From contig CM035165.1 of assembly GCA_020205615.1 (NCBI GenBank), positions 26,390,950 to 26,454,949 of the forward strand: a DNA stretch of 64,000 bases, in the 5' to 3' direction. The DNA is from Panax quinquefolius. Taxonomy: Eukaryota > Streptophyta > Magnoliopsida > Apiales > Araliaceae. A model generated the notes under the pieces. It made no database searches. It saw only the letters and a program-made list of their open reading frames with translations, and was not told the origin of the DNA. Positions 1 through 14,200 of the stretch are shown piece after piece; position 1 is the first letter of the stretch; every line of letters begins with the position of its first letter. Made by a program: the position numbers and the translations under genes.

Positions 1-258
1 TTAGAGAAATATTTTTGTTCCTTAATATAAGTCGTTTTAGAATTTCATGTAAGCATTAATTGCTTAGTTTCCAATATTACCCCAAGTATTAAATGTAACT
101 TTGGTTCTCTCACTATTTTCTGTCCAATAAATAACAATCTCTTATTCCAATACAAGGGCAATATAGACAATTGATATTATAGTTAATGCTATACAATCAT
201 TTTCTTAATACTTGTGTATAGCTTTAAAATAACCTATATTAAGGAATGGAGGGAGTAG
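1..258. mobile_element. Stowaway-like MITE, left end outside window
   Basis: The right end reads GGAATGGAGGGAGTAGTA, the reverse of the usual Stowaway terminus (CTCCCTCC...). The left side has the matching inverted copy TTCCTTAATATAAG near position 20-33, facing CTATATTAAGGAA near 233-245. The outer left terminus is degraded or lies before position 1. It is non-coding. The assignment rests on the termini only. Confidence 0.6.
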
Positions 259-519
259 TATAGAACATAGAATTTGTGTTTGCAGAATTCTTAATTTTGA
301 AGTGCTACTAATTAAGAATTGTAAATTCGTTTTATCTTGAGAAATAATTATTCAACAAATCTTTTAGCACTAGTGAGGAAATAAATTTACTTTAGGGAGA
401 CTTTGTGAATTTAAAGGACTCGGATTTATCTGTTTTATATTTTCAGAATTTGACTTCATTTTTTTATTCAAATAAGTATAATACATTTGGTTTTCTAATT
501 CTGTTTTGCTTAACTTTGT

Positions 520-565
<46 letters not shown>

Positions 566-1545
566 TATTACTATATATACAGGATTACAAAAACTTCTGT
601 ACACATCATCTCTATATATTTTTTGTTATTCTCTGAAAAAAATTATTATTTCTCTCTAATTTTGTTTACTCCTGTCTAAAAAACAATTCCTCCTCTCACC
701 TTCTCTAACTTTTTTCTATTCATATATATTTTTTGATTTACAAACCCTTTCGGTGGCCATTAAAAAAAAAATATCAATATGAAGGAACCAACTTCTTCCT
801 TGAAAAACTTCAATTGGCAACATTACAATTATTTCTCCACAAAATAAATGCTTCAACAAGCAAAATTAGGCAGTTCACTGACCACATACTTGAACAACCT
901 ATATAAGAGTCTCCTAGAGTCCAGACAAATTCTTCTTAGAGGGAACTGTGTATAGGTAATTTTTAGCTTGGTCAATAGTTTATAGAGAAATTTTCTTATC
1001 GTATAGCATTTATCTTGCCCCCCAAAAAACAAGCCATTTTGCATTTTTCGGGTACTTGGTTTGCTTAATATTTTTCTAAAAGTCCTGTTATATATTGTGA
1101 AAGATTTCCGCTGAATTAATTACAATTGCGAAGTATATCAATATATAGAATTGGATAGAATTATAAAATTTGTCCACAGTATATTAGATTTATCCACGTT
1201 AACTCGCAATAAAAAAAATCGACATATAAAATCATAATATATATCATTTTTCTTTTTCTAATACTTGTGATGTCAAATACAATACTATTAAGTTCAACGT
1301 ACCGATATTTTCGATTGTGGTCATACTTGATGCTAAGTTTGGAATGAAAAAAAATATGATTGATAGTTCCATTGGAATAATGTGAATTTTAATCCTTTGG
1401 AGAAGCCACCGCTCACCATCTCATTCCCTTCTCTATTCCATTCTTTCACCAATTCCATTCCTCTAATTCAAACGTAGTATTAATTATTACGGCTCATAAT
1501 CTTTCCATTAAGGCTAGAGAACTATGTAGTGTGCTTTATGAACAA
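259..1545. other. AT-rich intergenic DNA, no gene seen
   Basis: No conserved coding signal on either strand. The short ORFs are AT-rich and unlike any family I know. It contains a TA dinucleotide run near 523-561. Confidence 0.6.
523..561. repeat. (TA)n microsatellite
   Basis: About 19 uninterrupted TA units, likely polymorphic in length. Confidence 0.95.
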
Positions 1546-1726
1546 CAATCCCAATGTTTCAAAATATAAGAGCAACTTAATTAAAACGTAAAATTTGAGT
1601 ACATTACACCTCTCTTGAGAAATAAGACATTTGTATATCTATACTACAAAAAGTAATTTTTCTCATAAATTTTAGTATGAAACCAAAAATTATTTTGCTC
1701 TTATATGTTGAAACAGAGGGAGCATT
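1546..1726. mobile_element. Stowaway-like MITE
   Basis: Inverted termini: left CCAATGTTTCAAAATATAAG, right (reverse complement) GCTCCCTCTGTTTCAACATA followed by TAAGAGC, with GAGCAA continuing both arms. The size of about 180 bp and the CTCCCTCTGT end fit Stowaway (Tc1/mariner-type) MITEs. The left outermost bases are degraded. It lies about 0.5 kb past the stop codon of the PHD-type gene. Confidence 0.55.
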
Positions 1727-2235
1727 ATGGGGACAAACAAGATAAAAGGTCTAAAATGCTAAAAGTACATGATGAGTTTCATCAAATATGAGTGCCCATT
1801 AACAGCCATGGGCTGTTAGAGATTCTGATTCTTTTTCACAGTTGCTCATTAACATTTGTACCGGATAAATAACAAGGTAGCAGCTTCCATCTTGGAGGCA
1901 AAGCCAAGAACTAAGCATACATGAAGCTTGAATTCAAAAAATCTAGAGCAAAGAAGGTACAGACAAAAAGTAAACCCTAACACAGACCAAGTTAAACTGA
2001 ACTTCGATGCTAATGCTACATCGAGAAACAACCAGCAGGTAAAGAAAGCTAACAACAAGATGCTTTAAATTATACCAGCCACAATGACCAGACAACTCTA
2101 CACCAAGAGGAAGTAGCCCAATTGCATTAACTGATCCACGGACCACTTTCAAACTTCATTGTTGTAATTGCTTATGCTATTGAGAACTCCACACCTGCGA
2201 ATATATGAAAGATTTAGAAGTAACTTCCATGTTTT
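1727..2235 (-). other. 3' flank and probable 3' UTR of the PHD-type gene
   Basis: This stretch follows the TAA stop at 2236-2238 of the minus-strand gene. The short ORFs here show no family resemblance. I could not place a poly(A) site with confidence. Confidence 0.4.
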
Positions 2236-5200
2236 TTACCGCTTTTGTTTCTGAGAATCAAAACGAACTCCTTGCTTCCCAAGATCCAAGGTCTTGGCCC
2301 TTCCATCGTCTAAAGCAACAGCTAGAATTGATGTTTCTTCAAAGACTTCTGTTACTGTTCCCTTGTGCCTGGAATGAAAAAAACTAAGGATTCAGCCAAG
2401 AACACACCAAAAGAATATCAACCAAGTCAAATAGAGCCATTAGAGAATGGTAAATCAATCATTAAGATATTTAGAGACTGAGAACTTAAAATGAGTAAAC
2501 ACCATATGCGATAAAGAACTGCACAGTTGAATGGATCAATTTTTTGGTGTACGTATATATGCTTGCCTTCATGAATAATTTAAGGAAAAATGAAGGAAAA
2601 GTTGGTGGAAAACCCACCAGGAGTTGTTGGATGGCTGATGAACTTCCACTCTCTTTCCCATTGCATCTTTACCCAACTTCTGAAGTATCCAATTAGCCTC
2701 CATTATTCCATCCATTGAGTTGTCTTCATACCCTTCTGAGGCACCATCTTCTTCCTTGGCTAATGTTTTCTCCCTTAAAGGTGATGGTCTCTTTCTTTTT
2801 GATCTTTGGCCCTTAACAGAACTCTTCTCATCCTCACCATGAGGGGCCCAGGAACTTGGGTTCTCATTAAAAGGATTCTTGAATTTAAGCTTCAGCAAAG
2901 GTTTGGGATCCTTTGGCAAAGAATGTGAGACTGAAGGTGGATGATTATTATCATCATTCACATCACTATAGACATCAGGCCTAGCTTCTGCATATTTTAG
3001 TGAAGATACCTTCTCTCTTTGGTCAGGGACCTCAGATACAGTGCCTACTGTAGGTATGCTCCACTCAGTGCTTTGTTTTCCCAATGAACCACGTGTTTTT
3101 ACCGGAGAAACAGTTCCATAACCATCAGAAAGTTTCCCTCCGCCAAATTTGGGATTCAACTCGGAAACATCTGGATTAACTTTTTTGATTTTGATCAAGT
3201 TGGTCCCCCTTCCACGGAACTTCGGACCTTTTACTTGGTCAGGGTAATCCATTTTATCTCCTTGCAAGATTTAGAAAACCAAAATGATGTCTCTAACAAT
3301 GGAAGATATAGATTGATATATTATCAAAGATGACCAAATAGCATGACAGGCAACAAACATTTTCCCAGAAACTAATAGATGGTAAACCAATACCTTTTCC
3401 ATCATCAAGTGCAACTGCGGGGTCATGCCTGTCAAGATATCTGTCACTTAATCTCTGCTGGCCCACGTCTTCGCTGCCTGTTAAATACATGGAGCATGTT
3501 ACACTTAAACAAAGGAGGCTAATGGTGTATAAAATAAGATGGAACGAACAGACAACTTTCTAAAGTCCAAAATGGTAGGGAGGTCACCCACCATTCACCG
3601 CAGAAAACACACACGCTCACATAGAGAAAAAGTGGATTAAGGTATCAAACATTTCTCTCAAAAGCTGCAAATTTTGGAATTTATAAACAGAGTTAACAAA
3701 AAATACAAGCATCAATAGTGGTCAACCATAAATAGAATATTCACTGATGACCATTTCTAGTATTAAAACTATCTGTGCCCAATGTAAAACAGAAAGGGCT
3801 TTATATATAAATACATATATTAAGCCTGATCCGACTTTGATTCAGAGCCTCAGAGGTGATAGTACAGCTACCAAAAAGGTGATTGGGCCTGTGATTTGAG
3901 GGGTAGTTTTGTACTTTTGGGATTAATTAAGATTCTTATACTGCACTACACAAGGAGGGGATCCTGCACTATATTGTGTACAATACTCTGAGATAGTGAC
4001 ACTGATTTGTCGTCGATCGTGGAGTAACCCAACCTTTGGGCAAACCACTTAAATTTTTTGTCTTGTGCGCGGTATTGTTTTTCTCCCAATTTCTCTTCAC
4101 TACTTTTTTTGTTGCGTTGTTATTCTCTAACACTTCATTCATATATATATATATATATATAATCATTAAGACGAGCATAACTTGGTAGAAATAAGAAAGC
4201 TACTGCACTGTCAACATCCCTGATTCCAGCACATTCGAGAACTAAACATCTTGAGTTTGCGCAATCTAAATATCTTATAACTGAATTACTTTTTCAAATG
4301 CTCCGTACTGATAATACTCATATAGAATCAATATTTTGCAGATCAGATTGCTATTTTAAAGGTTTGACTGATATTATTCAGTTTATTAAATTGTGAATCA
4401 GAATTTATGCGAACTATAAAATTGATGAAAAATCATGATGCTTACATCTGAACAAGGACTCGATCTAGTAGAATGAGAAATTTCACCTAATGAATATGAT
4501 TTGTGTTTAACTAAGCTCAACCATAGTCACTTATCTAAAGCAATGCCACACAGAGGAAGTTTGTTTCCGCATTTGATTCAGCTTTATATCGTTCCTATTG
4601 TTGACGTGAATGCTTCTAATGAAGTGAGAATACATAGTTTGAAGTGTTTGAATCAATTTTTATGAAGACCAAGTGAGAGTAAAGATTAGATATTGAATTT
4701 GAGGATAGGTCGGCAGAATCGTTGGCTCTGATACCAATTTTTTCACACTTAAAAGACTTAAGTTAGGTTTAGGAAGAGAGCCAGAACTTAAGAGAGGGTA
4801 GAGTCTAGAGAGAGAAGCATACTGAAACAGAAATTGAGATTACGAGGATTCTGATTTTACAATTACAAGCCTGCCATACAACCAACTTCCTCCAGCAATT
4901 TACAACTAATGCAAAAGATAAGAGAGTCCTCGGAAATATTAATTATTAACGACTAAAATATTCTGAATACTACTTGTGACAATTCACATGCAAGATAATT
5001 GTGGAGAAGAAAGTAAGAGGTTATATACTCTCCTTTTATCTTCCTTTATCTCTTCATTAAAACTCACAATCGAGATAAGAGAAAGGAAGGCACTTTCTTC
5101 CAGTTTCTATTCCCGTCTCTCAAATTTAAACTCCCTAGCAAAGCATTAGAGTTTCCAAGGTGCAAGAACAAAACTCAGAAGTTCCCAATAATCAATAATA

Positions 5201-8200
5201 TGCATACATTCCAGCAACAGCAACCTGCTCCACATGAATAAACTATAACATTTTCCACTGCATCAAATCACCTATTATTTGTTCTTTCTATTAAAAAGAA
5301 TTTCTGGGAGTTCCTCTAGTTTTACCCAATAAAACATTCCCTCTAGGGTTCTCTATACTTTTTGGATTTTATTTAAAAAATAAATAAATGAAAGAGAATG
5401 ACAATATTTTATCAATTATAAGCATGCAAGCAGATGCCAAAAATGGAGAAGCACATTGCATGTTGGTGGTTAATACCATCATCAACTATGGGAAAGACAT
5501 GACAGAGCAGTTTGCAACAATCCAACATGAGCGAAACTATACCATGCTGAAAACATACTAGAGATGACCTCCTTAGGCGTCCTTTAATCTTTTAAGGTCA
5601 ACTCAACATAAAGCCACTTGGTCATGTCTTTTCTTCTGGAAGGAACAGATGCATATAGAAAATAAAAAAATAGAGCATACCATTAGAGGTTGTCAAGTCT
5701 TGCTCTTTTTGACAGCTTGATGCATCAGACCTTGGAGAACTTGTCAGATTTCTGTTTCGAGCACCTAAATGTATAACAAGCTTCGGTCCCGTGGTGCTTT
5801 TGGACTTGCTAACATGTTTTCCAGTGTCCATATTATCCACACCTTGAGGTATGTTACTCTTAAGTTGGACTGTTCTCAATGTCCTATTTTCATTACTTGC
5901 TGTAACCTCATCAATGGACTTGTGTTTCACAACAACTGCATGATTAATTGAGCCTACCCCTTCAGTCAAACTTCCAGCAACAGGATAAGGATATATGTCA
6001 GGCCCTCCACTTCTATGGGGATGCATATCCTCATCTTTGTTATCACCAGTGCTGTATCCCATCGATTGGGCATCACTAAGTCCATCAAAATTATGATGTG
6101 CTTCAGTTTTACTAACTATCGATTTCTGATACCCCTTTTTCTTACTGTACTTCTTATTTGAAGACTTTTTCCCATAATCCTTGCTCTTTTTTGGTGATTT
6201 ATCAACTAACCCTTTGAGAGAAAATTTTATGGTTCGACCATATTCATTCTTTGATACAATAGGGCTATTCTCTTCATCATCTGAAAAAGGTGAGATAGAA
6301 AATATTTCTTCTTGAGTTGGCAATCCAGCAGCAGCCCTCAAGTTTGCGATTAAATCCTGATCAAAACCGTCTCTCCTCCTCCAAAGCTCCTGAACAGCGT
6401 CCTCAAGATCTCTAATCTGGCATTTTGAGAGAAAGAAAATAAGATTATATTAGCAACAGATACAATACTGTTTGCCAGAACTATCACGTTTTAAACACAC
6501 CTGATAGCATTCTCCACGGCATGTAGCACATTTATACTGGAGGTTATTATCCACTTGAAATTGCAGATATTTTTCATCACTGCAAAAGTGACAGGTAGAA
6601 AAAACCTCTGAAGGTGAAAATTAGGTAATGAGGACAAACAGTTTGATTATGAAGGTCAAAAAACTGGGTTACTTTGTGCATAAGATACATACATGATCTA
6701 CAGGAAGGTAAAAATCTATGGTAAGGAATCACACTCAGAACGTCTATTATTTCACAGATAAGTACATCACCTACTTCGGTTTATTATATCAAGAGATTAA
6801 CAACTTGTTCTTACAAGGAAATAACTAGTAGAAAAGCTTTAACTGAACCTTATGGTTTTAAATACACGCATGTTTGCAAACTAGAGGAGAAGATATTAAG
6901 TCTCAGGTCATGTGCTGCTTAAATTCATCAACTTTTAGGTAGCAGGAATTTATAGAAATTCAACTACCAAATGAAAATCATGGCTTTCAACATTGAATTA
7001 AAAGCCAAAAGGTGGGTAAAAGTTTTGAGTTAACTGGGGCTCACTATAATAGGGTTCATCACTACCCTGCTTTAAAGAGAAACTGTTAAAACAGTTTCTC
7101 ATGATTACAAGACAATGCTAAAAATAAAAATCTAAAAACAACTTCTCAAATTCCATAGCAATTACCCAAATAAGGGATTTAAAAACAGAAATTCTCTCCC
7201 TCAATTTCTGAATCTAAACTCAAGTGGAAATAAAAAGAAGATATCGTATGCTAATAAAAGTCACTACTTCCACTAAAATGATGATACAGGATAGCTACCT
7301 TTGTCTATTGAAACTATTCCAACCCATCTGGAAGAAAATTTGTAAGCTGACCAAAATGAGCTAAACTATGTGTTTTAATATGGAACAAGGGAAAGAGTAA
7401 ACCTGATGCCATCACACTGGCAATGCACCCATCGCTGGCAGATATCACAGCAAACCATAGGCGTTGCTTCAGAATCTCTATAGACCTTCAGTATTTGAGT
7501 CGAATGATGGTCAAAAACTAACTTGCAGATATCAAATAGCATGTATTTCAAGATTCACACAAGCACACACACACATAAATTGGTAAGTACATGGCAAGCT
7601 GAATATAAGCTATCAAGAATTCAAGAGTACATATATCACTTAAAAAATTATCATCAAGCCATATACACACTTAAACGATTTTAACTATGATCAAGTACAA
7701 AACAAAATTTATAACATACACCACAAGGAGAATACCAGTGGTTAACAAGTAGAGATAACAATTGCAAAAACTAGTGGTGAGACATGTACAATAACCATGT
7801 TTTTCATTATATAGTATGTTTTGTCATTTCTCTGTAACTGAAAATAATCAAGTTGCACACAAAGATATTCTTATAATGTCAACTGTCACTATCTAATGTC
7901 AAAGTTAAAGCATACCATAAACTCTAAATAACATAGTATGTATAATACCTTCAAACAAACCGGGCAGTAGTTTCCTTTCACAAACAATCTTCCACAGGCA
8001 TCACAGCAAGTGTACCCTAGAAACCACCTGCAATATTACAGACCAATGATGAAGAAAGGCCCAACTACGAAAGTGATTTTTTCCTAATAAGAAAAACAGA
8101 TGTGTAAGAAGTTGAACTCAGACCAATTTGAACAAGTCACCTCTTCAATTCGAGGTGGTGGTTTTTTATAGGTTCTGGTGGATATTTCAGGGTTATTTAG

Positions 8201-11200
8201 ACACCTTAAGTTTAAAGTTGTACCTTGATTGATATTGTGCACTTAGAGATGGATGCAATTCATAATAAATAATTTTATATGGACAATCAAAGAAAAATTT
8301 ACTAAGCAATGAATTAAATAACGATAAAGCATAGACGCATTATAAAAATAGAATAGGCATTTCAATCCTTGACAAGACAATAGTGCACATTCACTCTCTC
8401 AGTCTCTCAAGAAAGAGTTATTACCATGGAGAAAAATGAAAGACAGAAAAAATCTCAAATCCGATTAGTTGTTAGCCTATTATTGTGTAAACTTCTTTTT
8501 TTTTTTTTTTTCAAAATTCAATTTTTTGTCAGTATCTAAATGTAAAAGCATGTTCACCATGCTTCTCAGAGCTGCTCTATTCTGATCATCACAGAGTCAC
8601 CAACCAAATCTATCATACCTTGTTTCAATATCTTATTCTCCATCGTTGCCCTATCATGGCAAGCCTGTGTGTGCGCGTTGCATGCGCATTTACGTAAATG
8701 TGCTAAATATTACTTCTGAATTGCCCTTAGCTTCTAAAGATACCAGAATAAACGACTTGCTCTCTCAAAAAGCGAGAAGGAAGAAGTTGATTTCAAAAGA
8801 CAAAACGCCATAAAGAACATAAAACATGTCATATCACTAACTCTCACCATCCTTGTCATCTCCAAAACCCCTAGACTTCGTAGGAAGCACCCCAATATAA
8901 CTAAGGCAAATCCATGAATCCTTAAAAATCACAACAAGTGAGCTGAATTCAAAGATGAAATTAAGAAGCTAACTCTTAAGAATGATATGAAATATCATTC
9001 AGGTTCCTAAAGAAATTGAAGTTCCCATACTTGATTGGTCCCTTCGAAAAGAAAGAAACTCTAAACAGGAGCATTTATACAGTCTAAAAGTTGAAAAGAC
9101 ATGTCATCATTTAAAACAAACATCACATTTATGATGAAATCAGAGACGGGACAATCATAGAAAACCATCCTTGGTTTGGCAAATGATGCTAGAGATATGA
9201 TCAAGTGTGTGGCTAATAAGGGGGCGTTTGGTATGGGTCATCTTAGGTGGTAATCTCAGGTTCCTAATACTATGGGTTGGTCATCTTTGTAAATCGTTTT
9301 TAGTACACAGGTAATCTTACATTCCCAGTAATCACATATACCCGGTAAAGTGCCAACATATTCACTGAGGTGGGAAAAAGAGGTGGCAATTTGAGATTAC
9401 CACATCTTGGTCATTTCAAAATCTTTGTTTAACCAAAATTCCCCTCATAATAAATAATTTGGACATAAATGTGCTTATTGACACAATTACAATAGGTGTA
9501 CCAAGCAAATACCCTTACTTATCACAAGCGCTCTCTTTTTGTTTATTTATTTATTTTAGTTTTCTTATACACTCAAAAGACTATAAATATACCAGAACTT
9601 CAAAAAAAATAATTAAATGTATTGAACATTATTTAAAATAAATCACATTTTTATGTTAGTATTTTTTTTGTAAACTTTATCTATTCCTTTGGAAGAATGA
9701 TTTAACCCATGGGTAGCATATGAGCAATGTATGGAGTACGTATTTAATTTATTTGTTATTGTTGTGATTTGTTTTTTCTTTTTTGATTTTCTAGACTCTT
9801 GAGTTACCGACATGCTCTTTAATTTAATTAGCTAACTCATTTCCTGATACGAAGCATGGGTCTTACTTTGTAGCTTACTATTATAAGTTTTACTTATTAT
9901 AGGGACAATTAGGAAAAAGGATAAATATTGGAAAAAGTATACCCATTAATATTGACTTTGTACCAAACACTCGAAACAACCATTAGTGATAATCAAACTT
10001 ATAATCCAGATTTTATTACTAGTAATCCAGATTCTTTAGATACACCCCCTTAACGTCAACTTCAATATTTCTCCGCAGTGCCTTTACTAATTTTGCCACA
10101 GAAGTGATCCACATTGCACTTTAGCCCCACTCAGCAATCGGCATCAGGCTCCAAAATCAAGTGAAAACTAATATAAAGTTCAGATGTTCAAACAAAGTTT
10201 AACCTACTGAGCTAATAATTTAAATTATAAGAATTACTCCGCTTGATCTTATTTATGAACCCAGTAAAATACCTAGAAGGAAATGTTTGACAGACCAAAG
10301 TAACAACAAAATAAAGCAGTTGAATGGAACATTAATAGACTTAGATATAACAAAAGATAATATTAACAAGGCGTCTGTAAGACAATATAGATATCTAGAA
10401 GGCAGAATCGAAAAGTATCCATAAAAGCATGGTTCTTAGAGCCATGTGATAAACTTTAACGTTCCCCACACGAATAAGTAACCATTAAGGAACTTCATCA
10501 AACACAAATATAAAAACAGCTATTAAAAGATCAATGCATTATAGCAAATACTACATTTGAACCACAAGACTCAAAACTGTTGCTAACAATCTATACCTTA
10601 CACTAAGACCATTTCCTGGAACATTTGATCCACAGCTGTGACACTTGGTATGCTTAGGACACAAATAAGGTCCATTGCTAACATTCTGCATAATCCAAAA
10701 ATGAATATAAGGTAATTCATTCTAATCATACTATGTGACTGCTGGAATAGAGGATTAAATACTACCTTGTGTGGAGGCTGCTGACAGTAACAATGGAATG
10801 CACCATCACACCTTTTGCAGAACATAAACTTATTAGGATCTCCAGTTCTTCGGCACACCTAGAGTAAAAAGGACAAATCATGATAAGAGCAACACCAAGA
10901 TAAAGTCGCAAAACAAAATTTAGTGAGGAATCATAAATATCTGAACAATGAGGGAGACAAGTAATTTGATCTATAGAGAAAAGCACCAAGTAGACAAGCA
11001 CAATAAATAGATACATCATCATTATTCAATTATATACAAGACACAAATTGAGGGAATTGTGGTGGAAGAATAGGATAATATTCAGCAAGGTCAACTATTT
11101 GACCAACCACAATTTGGAGAAGATAGTCTCGCCCTATTTAATTGCTGAGGGAAGTGGACTCAACAGTAGCTTCTGATGCTCCAGAATGAGAGGAAAAAAT

Positions 11201-14200
11201 TCATGCAAGTAAAGTAATCCACAACAAATTCCTCTAATGCAATTATCTTCCTTTTTGGGGGGGGGGGGGAGGGGGAGGGGGAGGGGGGGAGTCTGGTCCG
11301 ATTGAAAAAGAAGCACCATTTACTGCAATTTGAACTGCTTAAGTATCTCCATGTCCAGGCAATCTGGCTAGCACGGCACTCAGCAGTACAAAATTCACAC
11401 CCTTTTTTTGTAAAAGTCACAAGTGTTCCATCTAATTATTGCAGCAATGATCATTCCACAAAAATTGTGTATGAAAGACCAAAAAAATATTATAATGTCA
11501 AGAAAAAATGAATCAGCTGACTCCAAGTGTTTTCTTAGATATTTGGAATTCCAACACAAGTTCCGATGGAAGATCAATTTTGAAGCTGATATCTAAGGTC
11601 GCAATATGCTTTAAACCTAATCTAGCTAAAATTATAGACTATTAGCAAATGGTCAAGCATTGGCTGAGACAATTTAGGATTTAGGAAGATAACGTAAACG
11701 TATTGATAGAGCAGATTATCTATTTTCTCATAATAAAAAATAAAAAATAAATAGCACATTAACTAATCTTAAATTGTACTTTTGAACCTTGTGTAGTTAA
11801 ATTACCTCGAGCTCTATTATTATGCAAGTTCAGTAGGTATCTTAACCTCCAACATATGAACTAAAAGAGGCTAAATGCAACAACTAGTTGTTTGGAACAT
11901 TATCCGTTCTTCAGTAAAAAGTGCCTCTTCAATTGCCAATGACTAGATCCAAGAACTACTAATCCCAGATAAGCTTACGAGTCCTAACATCGTGCCTCAA
12001 GATTCTTTTCAACCAAGAACAAAGCTGAATGATCTATATACCAACTAATTTTTTACATTATCAGAATGCTGGAAGGCCATCAAGTATGCCATAAGATCAA
12101 GGATATCTTGCTTTAGAACATATATCCATGATCAGAAGAGCTCAAGAAATCAAAAATGAAGATAAACCATGACATGGATGAACCAGGTGCTTGAAAAGGA
12201 ACTCTCTCCCTTCAATTGTCAAGCACCTATTAGTATCCCATTTTGCCTCCAAGATGGCAAAGTCAGATAATGTCTAATGACTCTATCATAAAGTATAAGT
12301 TTTTCTACATATTTTGACTCACAACCTCTATTTTGTTCTCCTTAACTTCTCCGTCGTGCAGTTAATGTGTACTAAAACAATGTAATCGATACAAATCTAC
12401 ATGCATTAGCAAACCATCATGATCATTTGGTTTAAATAAGACAGGTAGTTCTCCACTTCTTCGGATATTACATTTACATGGATACGTACATAGTTGTCAA
12501 GTCGTAAAAGTCGAGTCGAGTCGACGGTGGTGGGGAGCTTAATCGACTAGTCGACTAGGCGCCCGACTAGCCGTCCATAACTCGACAAGTCATTTCCTAT
12601 GTACAATTTATAATATACATATATATACACACATATTTGACATTAGTATTTCACAATATTCAACACTATCAAATACTTTTAGAATCTCAAAAATATTAAT
12701 ATTTCCACAAGTCATTTGAAATTTATTAAAAAAAAACTACTAAAGCAAGTCATTGTTCATTACAATTCAAATAAGTACAAAATAGCAACAAGCAGCCAAG
12801 CACGTCATTAAATATACAATACTAATTATTATATATTTCTACTTAGTATATTATCTTTATACATTAAACAGAATACATGGAGGATGACCCAAGCAGAATA
12901 CATGCATCATTAAAATATACATTAAACTTAATACATGCATGTCAATTAGAAAAGGAACTGGCCAAAAAACAACCACCACACAATCTTCTTGCTGGTGAAT
13001 TTTTTAAAAAAAAAAAGTAAACAAAAGTCAACATTCAACAACCACATGATACTTGTTGGCAGTAAAAAACAGAAGAAAGAAGAAAAAAAAAAAAAAGAAA
13101 GAGAAAAAGGCAAAATAGCGGGAGAAGAGGGAAGAAGAAAAAGTAGCAGCAGGAAGAAGAAGAAAAGTCGCCGAATTTACTGATGCCCGGGCACTTGTCG
13201 AAGTCGCCGATGACTGGTACGCCACTCTCTCTGAATTTTAGGTTTAGCGATTTGGGAATTTGGTAGCGACTTTTGCTGCCTTCTTTTTTTTTTTTTTTTT
13301 TAAAAAGCCCAAATTGTTGAACTTGGGTAGCTAGTAACCGACTGGTACAAAGTCAATTGACTTAGGCCCAAGTTGTCCTCAAGTAGCCTGTGGCGAAGAC
13401 CTGTCGAGCTGAGCTCACGACTTCGCGAATTGAAAGCCTGCTAGTAAAGGACGACTAAGTGTCGCCTAGGTGACAACTAGATAAGCATGGATACTTATGC
13501 TATGACCTACTTATCAGAAGACAGAAGAGAGGATGAGGGACAAATGCTATGACCAGATGTTTGATTTTCTTTTGCGTTTTGGTAAGCAACCTAATTAGTC
13601 TTTTATAATTAAAATGGAAATCAACATTGCAAGGTTAGGAAATTATGAGTCCGTTGCCTGGTGAAATTCCCGTGCATACACTAACATATTTTCATGAAAC
13701 GGTCAACCCACAAACTGTTTAGATCTGATAATCAACTCAGCTACATTGACCTCAACCTTATCACCCTTCACTCGGCTACTAAGATCTAATTCTGAACTTC
13801 AAATAATGTATGAGTAGTTGGTGGTCATAGGATTAGCTTATCTGAACTCCTTTACTCTAATTTAACATTGTAAATGCTAAACAACCTACTTCAAGAGTCC
13901 ATCTCTTGGAACACAGTAATTTAATTCCTTCTATATCAAGGATTGTATGCGATAACCAAGGTTTCTAGGTGACAATATCATGCCAACCAATCAAAAACAA
14001 TAACTTGTTTCATAACAGTTAGAACACAGAAGTAAAAACAGTGAAAACATGTTTAAAAACATAGAGTTATTAGCATAAAGGGAAAATGTTAGGGCTTGAT
14101 ATAGATTTGAAAAAAAATTCAAGTAGATTATTAACATGCGAGTCTGTCAATTTCATTTTATCTAGAGTATATTTTTATGGCAATTCTCACAATTATGTCA

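Noticed and set aside
13028..13225. Minus-strand ORF with a long poly-Phe run
   Set aside because: Translation of a purine-rich low-complexity tract inside the 1,000-bp insertion; no homology.
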